Of a stretch of 64,000 nucleotides of DNA, positions 7,627-15,280 are shown piece after piece. A program made the translations under genes and the position numbers. This stretch comes from Sciscionella marina DSM 45152 (GTDB lineage Bacteria; Actinomycetota; Actinomycetes; Mycobacteriales; Pseudonocardiaceae). The notes beneath the pieces were generated by a model, which was not told the DNA's origin, searched no databases, and saw only the letters and a list, made by a program, of their open reading frames with translations. Where the stretch lies: positions 1 through 64,000 of the forward strand of contig NZ_KB905447.1 in the NCBI RefSeq assembly GCF_000379465.1. Reading direction: 5' to 3'. Position 1 is the stretch's first letter. Every line of letters starts with the position of its first letter.

Positions 7627-7818
7627 ATGGCTACTTCTCTGTCTTCTGCAAGCTCGAACTACTACACGATTCGCCGGGTTGCCGCGATGCTCAGCGTCGA
7701 AGAGTGGCGCGTCCACCGCGCCATCCGCCGTGGCGTGCTGCGCCCGATTGATCGGCACGGCCGCCCGGTGATTGCGGCAAGGGACCTGACCCGCCTGCTG
7801 GGCGGGGGTGGTCGGTGA
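7627..7818 (+). CDS. Excisionase-like small DNA-binding protein
   Basis: A 63-aa protein with a single winged-helix/MerR-like DNA-binding domain: YYTIRRVAAMLSVEEWRVHR (turn and recognition helix), then the wing VLRPIDRHGRPVI and a helix ARDLTRLL. This matches the helix-turn-helix_17/excisionase group, which directs excision of integrated elements or serves as a small regulator. It is the first gene of the rightward operon leading to the FtsK-like translocase and the recombinase. The next ATG overlaps its stop (TGATG), so the genes are translationally coupled. Confidence 0.8.
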   Translation: MATSLSSASSNYYTIRRVAAMLSVEEWRVHRAIRRGVLRPIDRHGRPVIAARDLTRLLGGGGR

Positions 7819-8165
7819 TGGAACGTCACGACAGGTTGCGGCAGATCGCGGACCGGCTTGACCGGTTCACCGAGGCCACTACCGATCAGCTCGCCGAGGC
7901 GGTCGGCGCCGAGGGCGCGTGCATGGTCGCGATGACCGAGCCGGAACCGCCTGTGCTGACGGGTGAAGAGGTCAGTGACCGGAACCTTGCCGAGCGGCTG
8001 TGCTCGGGCTGCATGTTCCAGGAAGCCTGCCTAGAACTGGAACTGCGCTGGTCAGGACCCATGCAAATAGGAGTGTTCGGTGCGCTGCCAGATGAGGACC
8101 GGCGGGACCTGTATCCCATCTGGCGGGCACGCCGAGCTCGGCAGTGGGGCGGTGGTCAGCGATGA
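7818..8165 (+). CDS. WhiB-like iron-sulfur regulator, divergent
   Basis: A 115-aa protein. An isolated cysteine near residue 35 (EGACMVAM) is followed at ~67-77 by CSGCMFQEAC, giving the Cys-x(n)-CxxC-x5-C pattern that binds a 4Fe-4S cluster in Wbl proteins. The glycine turn normally written GV/IWGG appears here as GVFGALPDEDRR, then a basic RARRAR tail. I therefore call it WhiB-like with an altered turn. Wbl proteins act through the sigma-factor region 4. Its place in the transfer operon suggests control of element genes; phage- and element-borne WhiB genes are known. Confidence 0.7.
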   Translation: MERHDRLRQIADRLDRFTEATTDQLAEAVGAEGACMVAMTEPEPPVLTGEEVSDRNLAERLCSGCMFQEACLELELRWSGPMQIGVFGALPDEDRRDLYPIWRARRARQWGGGQR

Positions 8166-8491
8166 TGATCACCCTTTCCCCCTTGGAAGTGCTCGCTGCC
8201 GTTGGCGTGCTGCTCGCCGTGGTGTTGGTGTGGCGAGCCAGCGTTCGTCGGGCGAAGCGGATTGCGACTGCGGCGAGGGAGAGCGCGAAGCTCGCCACGT
8301 TGGCCGGTCGGGTGGCCTTGGCCGGGGCGGTGTTCGGTGGCGTGCAGTGGGCCTTGTTGGCGTACTCGGCGAACCCGTTCCTGATCGTCGGTGCGCTCGG
8401 CATCCCGGACCTGCTCGCAGGGTACGTACTGGCTTGGGCGTTGACCGTGACCACTGTCGAGGGCGGACGCCGGGGTGGTGATCGGCGATGA
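8162..8491 (+). CDS. Small membrane protein of the transfer operon
   Basis: A 109-aa protein with an N-terminal membrane helix (LEVLAAVGVLLAVVLVW), a basic cytoplasmic stretch (RASVRRAKRIATAARES), and two further hydrophobic segments (about residues 45-65 and 70-95). I do not recognise a named family. Position, size and topology resemble the spread (Spd-like) membrane proteins that flank the TraB translocase in Streptomyces-type conjugative elements. It starts within the WhiB-like gene end and overlaps the translocase start by 4 bp (ATGA), so it is co-translated. Confidence 0.7.
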   Translation: MMITLSPLEVLAAVGVLLAVVLVWRASVRRAKRIATAARESAKLATLAGRVALAGAVFGGVQWALLAYSANPFLIVGALGIPDLLAGYVLAWALTVTTVEGGRRGGDRR

Positions 8492-10626
8492 GCGGTGAGG
8501 AGCAGGGCACCGAGGTGGTGCCTGCCGTGCTCGACGGTGAGTTCGTGGATGATGGTGCGCCTAAGGCTGACGCCGCGCGGCCTGAGCTTTCCGCCGCGCG
8601 GGCGGGTCGCTGGCGGGTTCCGCAGTGGTTGTGTTCGTGGCAAGGCGTGGGTCGTGCGGTTCGGGAGTTGTTGACGCGGGCGGCGTGTTCGCCGGTCTGG
8701 TTCCTGCGAGCCACGGCGCGTGGTGCTGTGCTGTCGCTGCGGTCGTGGCGATCGTGGGTGAAGGTCACTGACTTCCGCGAGGCTGCCGAGAGCTCGGAGA
8801 AGTTGGCGGATAAGTGGACCGAGATACGGGCGCTGACGCTGTTTCGTTGGAAGGTCACCGGAGCAGTGGTCGCCGTGACACTGCTTGCGGGTCTGGTCGG
8901 CGTCGTCGTCTACGGATGGACGGCAGTCTGGGCGCTGCTCGGCACGGGCTCGGTGGCGCTGGCGATCACCGGACGCCGCAAGGACGGCGCGCCCGGTCGC
9001 AAGGCCGTGCTGGCGGGTCCGCGTTCGCTGACGTGGACGATGGACCCTGGTGTTCTGGTGGATGCGTTTCGAGACGCGAAGCTGATCGGCAAAGACGAGT
9101 GGCTGCGCCTGGTCGAGCGCGCGAACCGGCAAGGTGACGGGTGGGCGGTGGTTGTGGACCTCCCGGCTACGCGCAAGGCGGCGGATGTGATCAAGCATCG
9201 CGAAGCGCTGGCTTCGGCGCTGGCGGTTGATGAGGTTCAGCTGATCGTGGATCGGGTGCGTGGCCGTGGTGGGCATGCTGGGCGGGTGGCGATGTGGGTT
9301 GCCGACGATGACCCGTACGCGAAGCCGCCGATCCGTAATCCGCTGGTCGTCATGGAGTCGTGGAACGCATGGCAACCGGTGCCGTTTGGCCGGGATGCGC
9401 GGGACCGCAAGATTGACCTCCCGTTGGTGTGGACGTCGTTGCTCGTGGGTGCGATTCCGAGGCAGGGCAAGACATTCGCGGCACGGCTCGCGGCGGCCGG
9501 TCTGATCTTGGACCCGTTCACGATGTTGTACGTCTATGACGGGAAGGGCGGCAAGGACTGGCGCGCGGCCGAAACCGTGGCACATCGGTTCGTGTCCGGT
9601 GACGAACCCGAGCATGTTGAGGCCGTGCGGGACGGGCTCGTGGAGCTGGTTGCCGAGACACAACGGCGGTTCGCGCGGATGGCCACGCTGGACGATGACG
9701 TGTGTCCGGAATCGAAGATCACCCCGGCTATCTCGACAGAGCGCGCGCTGGGCATGCCGATCACGGCCGTGATCATCGATGAAGTCCAGGTGTACCTCGA
9801 GGACGCGACGAAGGTGGATGTCGGCGGGAAGAAGACCACCCTCGGCGCGTACATCGCCGACCTGTTGACCTATCTGGCGAAGAAGGGGCCAGCGGCGGGG
9901 ATCGTGGTCATCCTGGCGACTCAGCGGCCGGACTCGACCACGATTCCCTCCCGGCTGCGCGCGGTGCTCGGCTCCCGGTTCGCCTTGCGGGTGATGGACT
10001 GGCGCGACTCGAACATCATCCTTGGCGAACAGATGAACGCGCGCGGTTTTGATTCTTCGCGGCTGTTGGCTACGCACAAGGGAGTGGGCATCCTCCGTCC
10101 AGACGGGGAGACTGAGGCCGGGGACAACGTGCTCGCGATGACCGTGCGGACGTACTTCATGCCCAACGACGACTGGCGAGCCATCTGTGAACGCGGAAGG
10201 GAACTACGCGAACGGGCGGGGACGCTGACCGGGCATGCCATCGGCCAGGAACCCGCGCCCGCGCTCGGCACCGCCAACATGGCCGGGGTCATCACCGCTA
10301 GCGCGGTCGAGACCGGGCCGGACCTGTCCGGCATACCTGAGCCGCTGGCAGCGGTGCTGCTCTACCTGCACGAGAACGCCAACGGCCGGGAGTTCGTGCC
10401 GACCGCCGAGCTTGTCGAAGCTCTCGAACTGGAGGCCACCAGCTTCGGCAAGGACATGGGCGAACTCGGCTGCGCGCCCGTTCGCGACCGCGTGACCGGC
10501 GAAGACGGGGAACAGCGCCGCGTACGCGGCTACCGAACCGCTGATATCCGCGATGCTGTCAACCGTGCGCGGCAAAGGTCGGACCTCAACGGCCCGGTTG
10601 ACGGTGGTGATGGCGATGAGCCGTAA
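8488..10626 (+). CDS. FtsK/SpoIIIE-like DNA translocase (TraB type)
   Basis: A 712-aa ATPase predicted to move double-stranded DNA between mycelial cells, the sole transfer motor of actinomycete integrative conjugative elements. It has a cytoplasmic N-terminus, two membrane helices around residues 123-160 (VTGAVVAVTLLAGLVGVVV, then TAVWALLGTGSVALAITG), then the FtsK motor domain. Walker A is GAIPRQGKT (about 321-329) and Walker B is AVIIDEVQ (about 428-435); ILATQRPDSTTIPSRLR is the typical FtsK segment after them. The C-terminal ~100 residues form a likely winged-helix DNA-binding domain (TAELVEALELEATSFGKDMG). It is coupled to genes on both sides by overlaps. Confidence 0.92.
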   Translation: MSGEEQGTEVVPAVLDGEFVDDGAPKADAARPELSAARAGRWRVPQWLCSWQGVGRAVRELLTRAACSPVWFLRATARGAVLSLRSWRSWVKVTDFREAAESSEKLADKWTEIRALTLFRWKVTGAVVAVTLLAGLVGVVVYGWTAVWALLGTGSVALAITGRRKDGAPGRKAVLAGPRSLTWTMDPGVLVDAFRDAKLIGKDEWLRLVERANRQGDGWAVVVDLPATRKAADVIKHREALASALAVDEVQLIVDRVRGRGGHAGRVAMWVADDDPYAKPPIRNPLVVMESWNAWQPVPFGRDARDRKIDLPLVWTSLLVGAIPRQGKTFAARLAAAGLILDPFTMLYVYDGKGGKDWRAAETVAHRFVSGDEPEHVEAVRDGLVELVAETQRRFARMATLDDDVCPESKITPAISTERALGMPITAVIIDEVQVYLEDATKVDVGGKKTTLGAYIADLLTYLAKKGPAAGIVVILATQRPDSTTIPSRLRAVLGSRFALRVMDWRDSNIILGEQMNARGFDSSRLLATHKGVGILRPDGETEAGDNVLAMTVRTYFMPNDDWRAICERGRELRERAGTLTGHAIGQEPAPALGTANMAGVITASAVETGPDLSGIPEPLAAVLLYLHENANGREFVPTAELVEALELEATSFGKDMGELGCAPVRDRVTGEDGEQRRVRGYRTADIRDAVNRARQRSDLNGPVDGGDGDEP

Positions 10627-10780
10627 CCGTATGCCTGAGACGCGTGTCAAGGTAGTATTACCTGCTGAATTGCCGGAGGTAACGCCAGGGTTGGCGCGGG
10701 CATTGCTTGCCGCGTTGATCGAGCTGACCGAGATACCCGTGCTGGAACTGCCGGGCGAGGAGGTGGACCGTGACCGCTGA
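10616..10780 (+). CDS. Small protein between the translocase and the recombinase
   Basis: A 54-aa frame overlapping the translocase stop by 11 bp and the recombinase start by 11 bp. The sequence ETRVKVVLPAELPEVTPG, then ARALLAALIELTEIPVLE, has an amphipathic helix and an acidic C-terminus, and reads like a real protein. No family is recognised. It contains a TTA leucine codon at 10655-10657. The tight overlaps suggest co-translation with the integrase; a regulatory or recombination-directionality role is possible but not shown. Confidence 0.55.
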   Translation: MSRNRMPETRVKVVLPAELPEVTPGLARALLAALIELTEIPVLELPGEEVDRDR

Positions 10781-12527
10781 AATCATCGGCGACGAGTGGG
10801 CGACGCTGGACGAACTGCTCGGGGTCGAGACGGTCGTGGACATGGACGCCGAACGGGTCGGCCCGGTCGCACTGTACGGGCGGTGCTCGACGGAGGACAA
10901 CCAGGACCCGGAGACTTCGCGGGCGTGGCAGGAGGGCAACGCGGCGAAGTTCATCGAACCGCTCGGCGGCCAGGTCACGGCGCGCTACTTCGATATCGGT
11001 CAGTCTCGGTCGGTGCCCTGGGAACGGCGGCGGGAAGCATCGGCCCTGCTGGCCGCGCTCAAGAACCCGAACCGTGGGTGGAACGCCGTCGTCGTCGGCG
11101 AGGGCACCCGGTGTTGGTTCGGCAATCAGTTCTCGCTGATCGCTCCGCGCTTCGCGGCACACGGTGTCGAGCTGTGGGTGCCCGAGTTGGGCGGACGGTT
11201 CGATCCGCGCAACCCGTCGCACAAGATGCTCATGTCCGTGCTCGGTGGGATGTCCGAGTCGGAACGCCAGCACGTGCAGGCGCGGGTGCGGGCGGCGATG
11301 GATGCGCAGGTCGTGAATGAGGGTAGGCACCAAGGCGGGCGCGCGCCGTACGGCTATGTGACCGTTGATGGTGGGCCGCATCCGAACCCGAGCAAGGCCG
11401 CCGAGGGGCACCGACTGCGAGTGCTGGCGATCGATGAACCAGCCGCCGAGGTGGTGCGGCGCATCTTCGCCGAGTACCTGGACGGCAACGGAGACCGGGC
11501 CATCGCGCGGATACTGAACCTGGAGGGTACTCCGTGTCCCTCGGCGCGTCGGCCGGACCAGAATCGGCACCGGCAGCAAAATGGGTGGCAGGGCAACACG
11601 GTGCGGGCCATCCTGGACAACCCGCGCTACACGGGCTACGCGGTGTTCGGCCGGTTCACTCGGCACGAAACGCTGCTTGACCCGGATGATGTTGCGGCCG
11701 GGTACGTGACTCGGTTGCGGCGGGCCGACGCCACTACGGTTGTGCGGTCGCGTAGGCCCGCGCATCCGGCGATCGTGAGTGTGGAGACCTTCACGCAGGC
11801 GCAGTTGCTGCGGCGGTCGAAGGCGGCCGGGGGACTGGCGACCGCGCGCAAGGCCGAGCGCGGGACGCCCCGTACCACTCGCCTCTACATCCTGCGCGGG
11901 CTGATCCGGTGCGGGGTGTGCCAGCGGAAGATGCAGGGAGCCACGATCCGCTCGGGCGCGTACTACCGGTGTTCGGCGCGCACGCTCACCCCCGGTTCGC
12001 AAGTCGTGGATCGGCACCCGCGCACGGTGAACCTGCGCGAGAAGATGCTTCTCGACCCGATCAATGCATGGCTCGGTCGCCTGTTCGCGCCGGAGAACCG
12101 GGATGAGACGGTCGCCGCGCTCGAAGCATCGGCGAGCCAGTCGACCGATCGGGCCAGCTACGAGGCCGCGAAGCAGCGACTCAAGGACGCCGAGGCGAAG
12201 CTGAAACGGCACCAGGCGGCGATCGAGGCAGGCGTGGACCCGGCCGCGCTTGTGGACGCCATCAACGACGCCCAAGCCGACCGGGCGGCGGCACTGGCCA
12301 CAGTGGACAGTAACCCGGAACCGAAGGGATTGAGTCGAGCCGAGATTTATGCGGCAATCGATTATCTCGGCGAGATAGGACCGCAGTTGAAAAATACCAA
12401 ACCCGCGACTCTCGCGGAAATTTACAAGAAAGTGAGACTTGAACTGAAATATGAACCAGGTGAATCACTAGTACACTGCACTGTAAGGCCCTGTGTAGCT
12501 AATGCTGGTGTCGGAGGGGGGACTTGA
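10770..12527 (+). CDS. int: Large serine recombinase (site-specific integrase)
   Basis: A 585-aa serine integrase that inserts and excises the island. The resolvase domain covers about residues 33-180, with the catalytic serine at position 40 in YGRCSTEDNQ. The recombinase domain (HQGGRAPYGY to DNPRYTGYAVFGR) covers about 200-310. A zinc-ribbon has CGVC near residue 384 and a paired YYRC about 22 residues later, and a coiled-coil segment (YEAAKQRLKDAEAKLKRHQ) lies near 470-490. The last codons and the TGA stop lie inside the 3' part of the tRNA-Leu gene on the other strand, so the natural C-terminus is defined by the junction with the chromosome. This marks the right end of the island. Confidence 0.93.
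   Translation: MTAEIIGDEWATLDELLGVETVVDMDAERVGPVALYGRCSTEDNQDPETSRAWQEGNAAKFIEPLGGQVTARYFDIGQSRSVPWERRREASALLAALKNPNRGWNAVVVGEGTRCWFGNQFSLIAPRFAAHGVELWVPELGGRFDPRNPSHKMLMSVLGGMSESERQHVQARVRAAMDAQVVNEGRHQGGRAPYGYVTVDGGPHPNPSKAAEGHRLRVLAIDEPAAEVVRRIFAEYLDGNGDRAIARILNLEGTPCPSARRPDQNRHRQQNGWQGNTVRAILDNPRYTGYAVFGRFTRHETLLDPDDVAAGYVTRLRRADATTVVRSRRPAHPAIVSVETFTQAQLLRRSKAAGGLATARKAERGTPRTTRLYILRGLIRCGVCQRKMQGATIRSGAYYRCSARTLTPGSQVVDRHPRTVNLREKMLLDPINAWLGRLFAPENRDETVAALEASASQSTDRASYEAAKQRLKDAEAKLKRHQAAIEAGVDPAALVDAINDAQADRAAALATVDSNPEPKGLSRAEIYAAIDYLGEIGPQLKNTKPATLAEIYKKVRLELKYEPGESLVHCTVRPCVANAGVGGGT
12506..12527. other. Right attachment junction of the island (inferred)
   Basis: The recombinase frame and the 3' end of tRNA-Leu (with encoded CCA, 12506-12508) overlap over these bases. 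Integrases of tRNA-targeting elements often end within the att site. The core sequence and the matching left copy were not found in the window, so the exact crossover is unknown. Confidence 0.5.
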
Positions 12528-12594
12528 ACCCCCACGTCCATTATTAGGACACTAGCACCTCAAGCTAGCGCGTCTGCCATTCCGCCACTCCGAC
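12509..12594 (-). tRNA. tRNA-Leu(GAG)
   Basis: Intact class II tRNA. The acceptor stem GTCGGAG (12588-12594) pairs with CTCCGAC (12510-12516), with discriminator A and a genomically encoded CCA to the left (12506-12508). The anticodon arm is CTAGC-TTGAGGT-GCTAG, giving anticodon GAG. A long variable arm follows, and the T-arm is GGGGG-TTCAAGT-CCCCC. Its 3' end faces the mobile island, as expected for the preserved copy of an integration target. Its promoter lies to the right, in the gap before 12696. Confidence 0.96.
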
Positions 12595-12695
12595 TTGGCT
12601 TATTCAGTTGTCCTGCCCGCTCCCTGCGAACGAGGACTAGAGTAGCGCATGTTGAATGGGCCCTGTAACCCACCCCCGGCAACTGAGGGAGAACC

Positions 12696-14033
12696 GTGTC
12701 TGAGCAGGTGGCGGCCGTGAGTCCGGAGATAGAGCGGGCTGAGCAGGAGGCTGTGTCGCTGACGAGTGAGCTGATCCGGATCGATTCAACGAATACGGGT
12801 GACCCGGAGACGTTGGTCGGTGAACGGTCGGCTGCGGAGTTCGTGGCGACGAAGCTGACGGAGGCCGGTTACGCGATCGAATATGTGGAGTCGGGTGGTC
12901 GTGATCGGCACAATGTGATCACTCGGCTGGAGGGTAGTGACCGTACTCGTCCGGGTCTGCTGATCCACGGTCATCTGGATGTGGTTCCGGCTGAACCGTC
13001 GGAGTGGTCGGTGCATCCGTTCTCGGGTGCGATCCAGGACGGCTATGTGTGGGGCCGTGGCGCGGTGGACATGAAGGACATGGACGGGATGATGCTGGCG
13101 CTGGCGTTGCATTACAAGCGCCACAACATCGTCCCGCCGCGGGACATCGTGTTCGCTTTCCTGGCGGATGAGGAGGCCGGCGGTCAGTACGGTGCCTCGT
13201 GGCTGGTGGAGCGTCGCCCTGAGCTGTTCGAGGGGGTCAGTGAGGCGATCAGTGAGGTCGGCGGGTTCTCGGTGACGTTCGGGGACGGTGTCCGGGCGTA
13301 TCTGATCGAGACGGCGGAGAAGGGGATCCGCTGGCTGAAGCTGCGTGCGCACGGTGCCCCGGGGCATGGTTCGATGGTCCACAAGGACAACGCGGTGGCG
13401 AAGCTGGCGGCCGCGGTGACGCGGCTGGGCAATCACGAGTTCCCGATCGTGCTGACGGACTCGCTCCGGGAGTTCCTGGACGGTGTCTCGGAGCTGACCG
13501 GAATGGAGTTCCCGGAGGATGATCTGGAGGGCTCGATCGGGAAGCTGGGCAATCTGGCGCGCATGGTCGGGGCGACGATCCGGGACACGGCGAACGTGAC
13601 GATGTTCAATGGTGGCTACAAGTCGAACGTGATCCCGTCGACGGCGACGGCGAGCGTGGACTGCCGGATCCTCCCGGGCCGGGAGGCGGCGTTCGAGGCG
13701 GAGCTGGACGCGTTGCTCGGCCCGGATGTGGAGCGAAAGTGGCTGGCGCTGCCGCCGGTGGAGACGAGCTTCGACGGGGCGATCGTGGACGCGATGAAGG
13801 CCTCGATCGTGGCGGAGGATCCGGGTGCGCGCACGCTGCCATATCTGCTTTCGGCGGGTACGGACGCGAAGTCGTTTCAGCGGCTGGGTATCCGCAATTT
13901 CGGGTTCTCTCCGCTGAAGCTGCCCCCGGACCTGGATTTCAGCGCGCTGTTCCACGGTATCGATGAGCGGGTACCGGTAGAGGCGCTGAAGTTCGGTACC
14001 CGGGTGCTGGATCGGTTCATCCGGGCGAGCTAG
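12696..14033 (+). CDS. M20-family metallopeptidase (dipeptidase/ArgE-like)
   Basis: A 445-aa cytosolic zinc aminoacylase/dipeptidase of the M20 family. Metal and catalytic motifs are in order: LIHGHLDVVP (metal His and catalytic Asp), WGRGAVDMKDM (bridging Asp), ADEEAGGQYG (catalytic and metal Glu), and near the C-terminus FHGIDERVPV (last metal His). The lid/dimerisation domain includes GHGSMVHKDNAV. Length is normal. It is paralogous to the M20 enzyme at 20250-21560 but not in an operon with it. The start is GTG after GAGGGAG. The substrate is not predictable; members release amino acids from dipeptides or N-acyl amino acids. Confidence 0.92.
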   Translation: MSEQVAAVSPEIERAEQEAVSLTSELIRIDSTNTGDPETLVGERSAAEFVATKLTEAGYAIEYVESGGRDRHNVITRLEGSDRTRPGLLIHGHLDVVPAEPSEWSVHPFSGAIQDGYVWGRGAVDMKDMDGMMLALALHYKRHNIVPPRDIVFAFLADEEAGGQYGASWLVERRPELFEGVSEAISEVGGFSVTFGDGVRAYLIETAEKGIRWLKLRAHGAPGHGSMVHKDNAVAKLAAAVTRLGNHEFPIVLTDSLREFLDGVSELTGMEFPEDDLEGSIGKLGNLARMVGATIRDTANVTMFNGGYKSNVIPSTATASVDCRILPGREAAFEAELDALLGPDVERKWLALPPVETSFDGAIVDAMKASIVAEDPGARTLPYLLSAGTDAKSFQRLGIRNFGFSPLKLPPDLDFSALFHGIDERVPVEALKFGTRVLDRFIRAS

Positions 14034-14040
14034 CCGGAGG

Positions 14041-14071
14041 CTGTTCCCGGTGTTCCGCACACCGGGAACAG
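14041..14071. terminator. Bidirectional hairpin terminator
   Basis: Perfect 12-bp arms CTGTTCCCGGTG (14041-14052) and CACCGGGAACAG (14060-14071) with a 7-nt loop sit between the convergent M20 gene and the DUF5703 operon, so the hairpin can end both transcripts. Confidence 0.8.
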
Positions 14072-14078
14072 CTCTCGT

Positions 14079-14309
14079 TCAGACGATGATTCCGGGCATG
14101 AGGTGCCGGGGCCGCTTGCGGCGCAGCCACATGTGCCTGCTGCCATCGGCGAACAGCAAGGTTCGGCACAGTTCCCAGCCGCCGAGCTCGGCGTTGATGG
14201 ACAACTGGATGGCCGCCGCGCGCCGGGAGATCCCCGCGGGAATGCGTAGCGGCCGGTATTCCCAGTCGCCGACGGTATGTCCTTCCCCGTCGCCGTCCTC
14301 CGTGGTCAT
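14079..14309 (-). CDS. DUF5703 family protein
   Basis: A 76-aa protein with the pattern of a small conserved actinobacterial family: DWEYRPLRIPAGISRRAA, LGGWELCRTLLFADGSRHMW and a C-terminal basic LRRKRPRH. Its biochemical role is unknown. Its ATG overlaps the stop of the lipoprotein gene by 4 bp (ATGA), so it is the last gene of a coupled three-gene operon with the aldo/keto reductase and lipoprotein. This neighbourhood is recurrent in actinobacteria. Confidence 0.85.
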   Translation of the reverse strand: MTTEDGDGEGHTVGDWEYRPLRIPAGISRRAAAIQLSINAELGGWELCRTLLFADGSRHMWLRRKRPRHLMPGIIV

Positions 14310-15280
14310 GGCCGCACCACCGCCAATCCGTCCGTGGCAGCGGAACCGACGAGCACGGTACCGCTGCGCGGGTCGACGGCCACCGAGTCGGGCGATCCGA
14401 CGGTGGGGAACCGGTATTTCAGCTCCGGCTCGCCGTGCCCGACCGCGTACCCGGCGACCTCATTCGTTCCCGTAACGGTAACCCAGATGAGCTTGCGAGT
14501 GGGGTCGAAAGCGATCCCGAATGGGGTCTTGCCGACCGGATAGCGTTGGCGCATGAGCACCGGACCGGTGGCGAAGGCGAGGAGCTGGTTGCTGCGCGCA
14601 TCGGTGAGGAGCACCCGGCCGTAGTTGTCGGTGACCCCGCGTGCGGCGCCCTGACCTGCGCGGACACCGGTACCGAAGGAGCGTTTGTCGAGCTGCACGT
14701 CGTAGAGGGCGGTGCGCACGGGATCCAGGGCGAGGACTTCCTCGCCGACGGCGAACAGCTGCTCGGGGCGGACCTTGCCGGTGATGTTCGCGAGGCGCTT
14801 GCCGTCCCGGAAGACGCCGACACTGTCCTTCTCGGGGAAGGCGACGACCAGGCGTCCGTCCCGCAGGAGCACCGCCGAGCTGGGCTTTCCGCCGACCTCG
14901 GTAGGGGTGCTCCGGCCCGCGGTGGACACGGTGAGTACCGAATCGCCTACGGGAACGAGTACGCCGTCCGGTACGGCGCTGAGCTTGCCCGGTTTGCCCG
15001 GCATTTTCACGGTGCGCGGCTGGGCGGAGAGGTCGTCGAGGTCGTAGAGCAGCAGGGCGTCGGCGCGTGCGAGGAACAGGGTGCGGCCGACCGCGAGGGT
15101 GTCGAGCACGGCGCCGCCGGTGTCGATGCGGTCGCCCTTGGCCGGTGTGCTCATCGGCACGCTCGCCGGTTTCGCGGCGCTGGCGTTGTTGGCCACCTGC
15201 AGTGGGTCCTTGTCCTGGCTGCCGCATCCGGCGAGCAGCGCACCGGCGAGCAGCGCCGCGGCGAGGCGGGCGATTTTCAC
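14306..15280 (-). CDS. Putative lipoprotein with a beta-propeller-like domain
   Basis: A 324-aa secreted lipoprotein. The N-terminus is a short signal peptide (KIARLAAALLAGALLAGC) with lipobox LLAGC, the lipidated cysteine being near residue 19. The mature part has repeated ~40-residue beta units with GVAVDP-like turns (GIAFDPTRKLIWVTVTGTN, SVAVDPRSGTVLVGSA), as in YncE/NHL-like propellers, so it is probably a surface protein that binds a ligand or partner. The GTG start at 15280 overlaps the stop of the upstream aldo/keto reductase by 4 bp. Function unknown. Confidence 0.85.
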   Translation of the reverse strand: MKIARLAAALLAGALLAGCGSQDKDPLQVANNASAAKPASVPMSTPAKGDRIDTGGAVLDTLAVGRTLFLARADALLLYDLDDLSAQPRTVKMPGKPGKLSAVPDGVLVPVGDSVLTVSTAGRSTPTEVGGKPSSAVLLRDGRLVVAFPEKDSVGVFRDGKRLANITGKVRPEQLFAVGEEVLALDPVRTALYDVQLDKRSFGTGVRAGQGAARGVTDNYGRVLLTDARSNQLLAFATGPVLMRQRYPVGKTPFGIAFDPTRKLIWVTVTGTNEVAGYAVGHGEPELKYRFPTVGSPDSVAVDPRSGTVLVGSAATDGLAVVRP

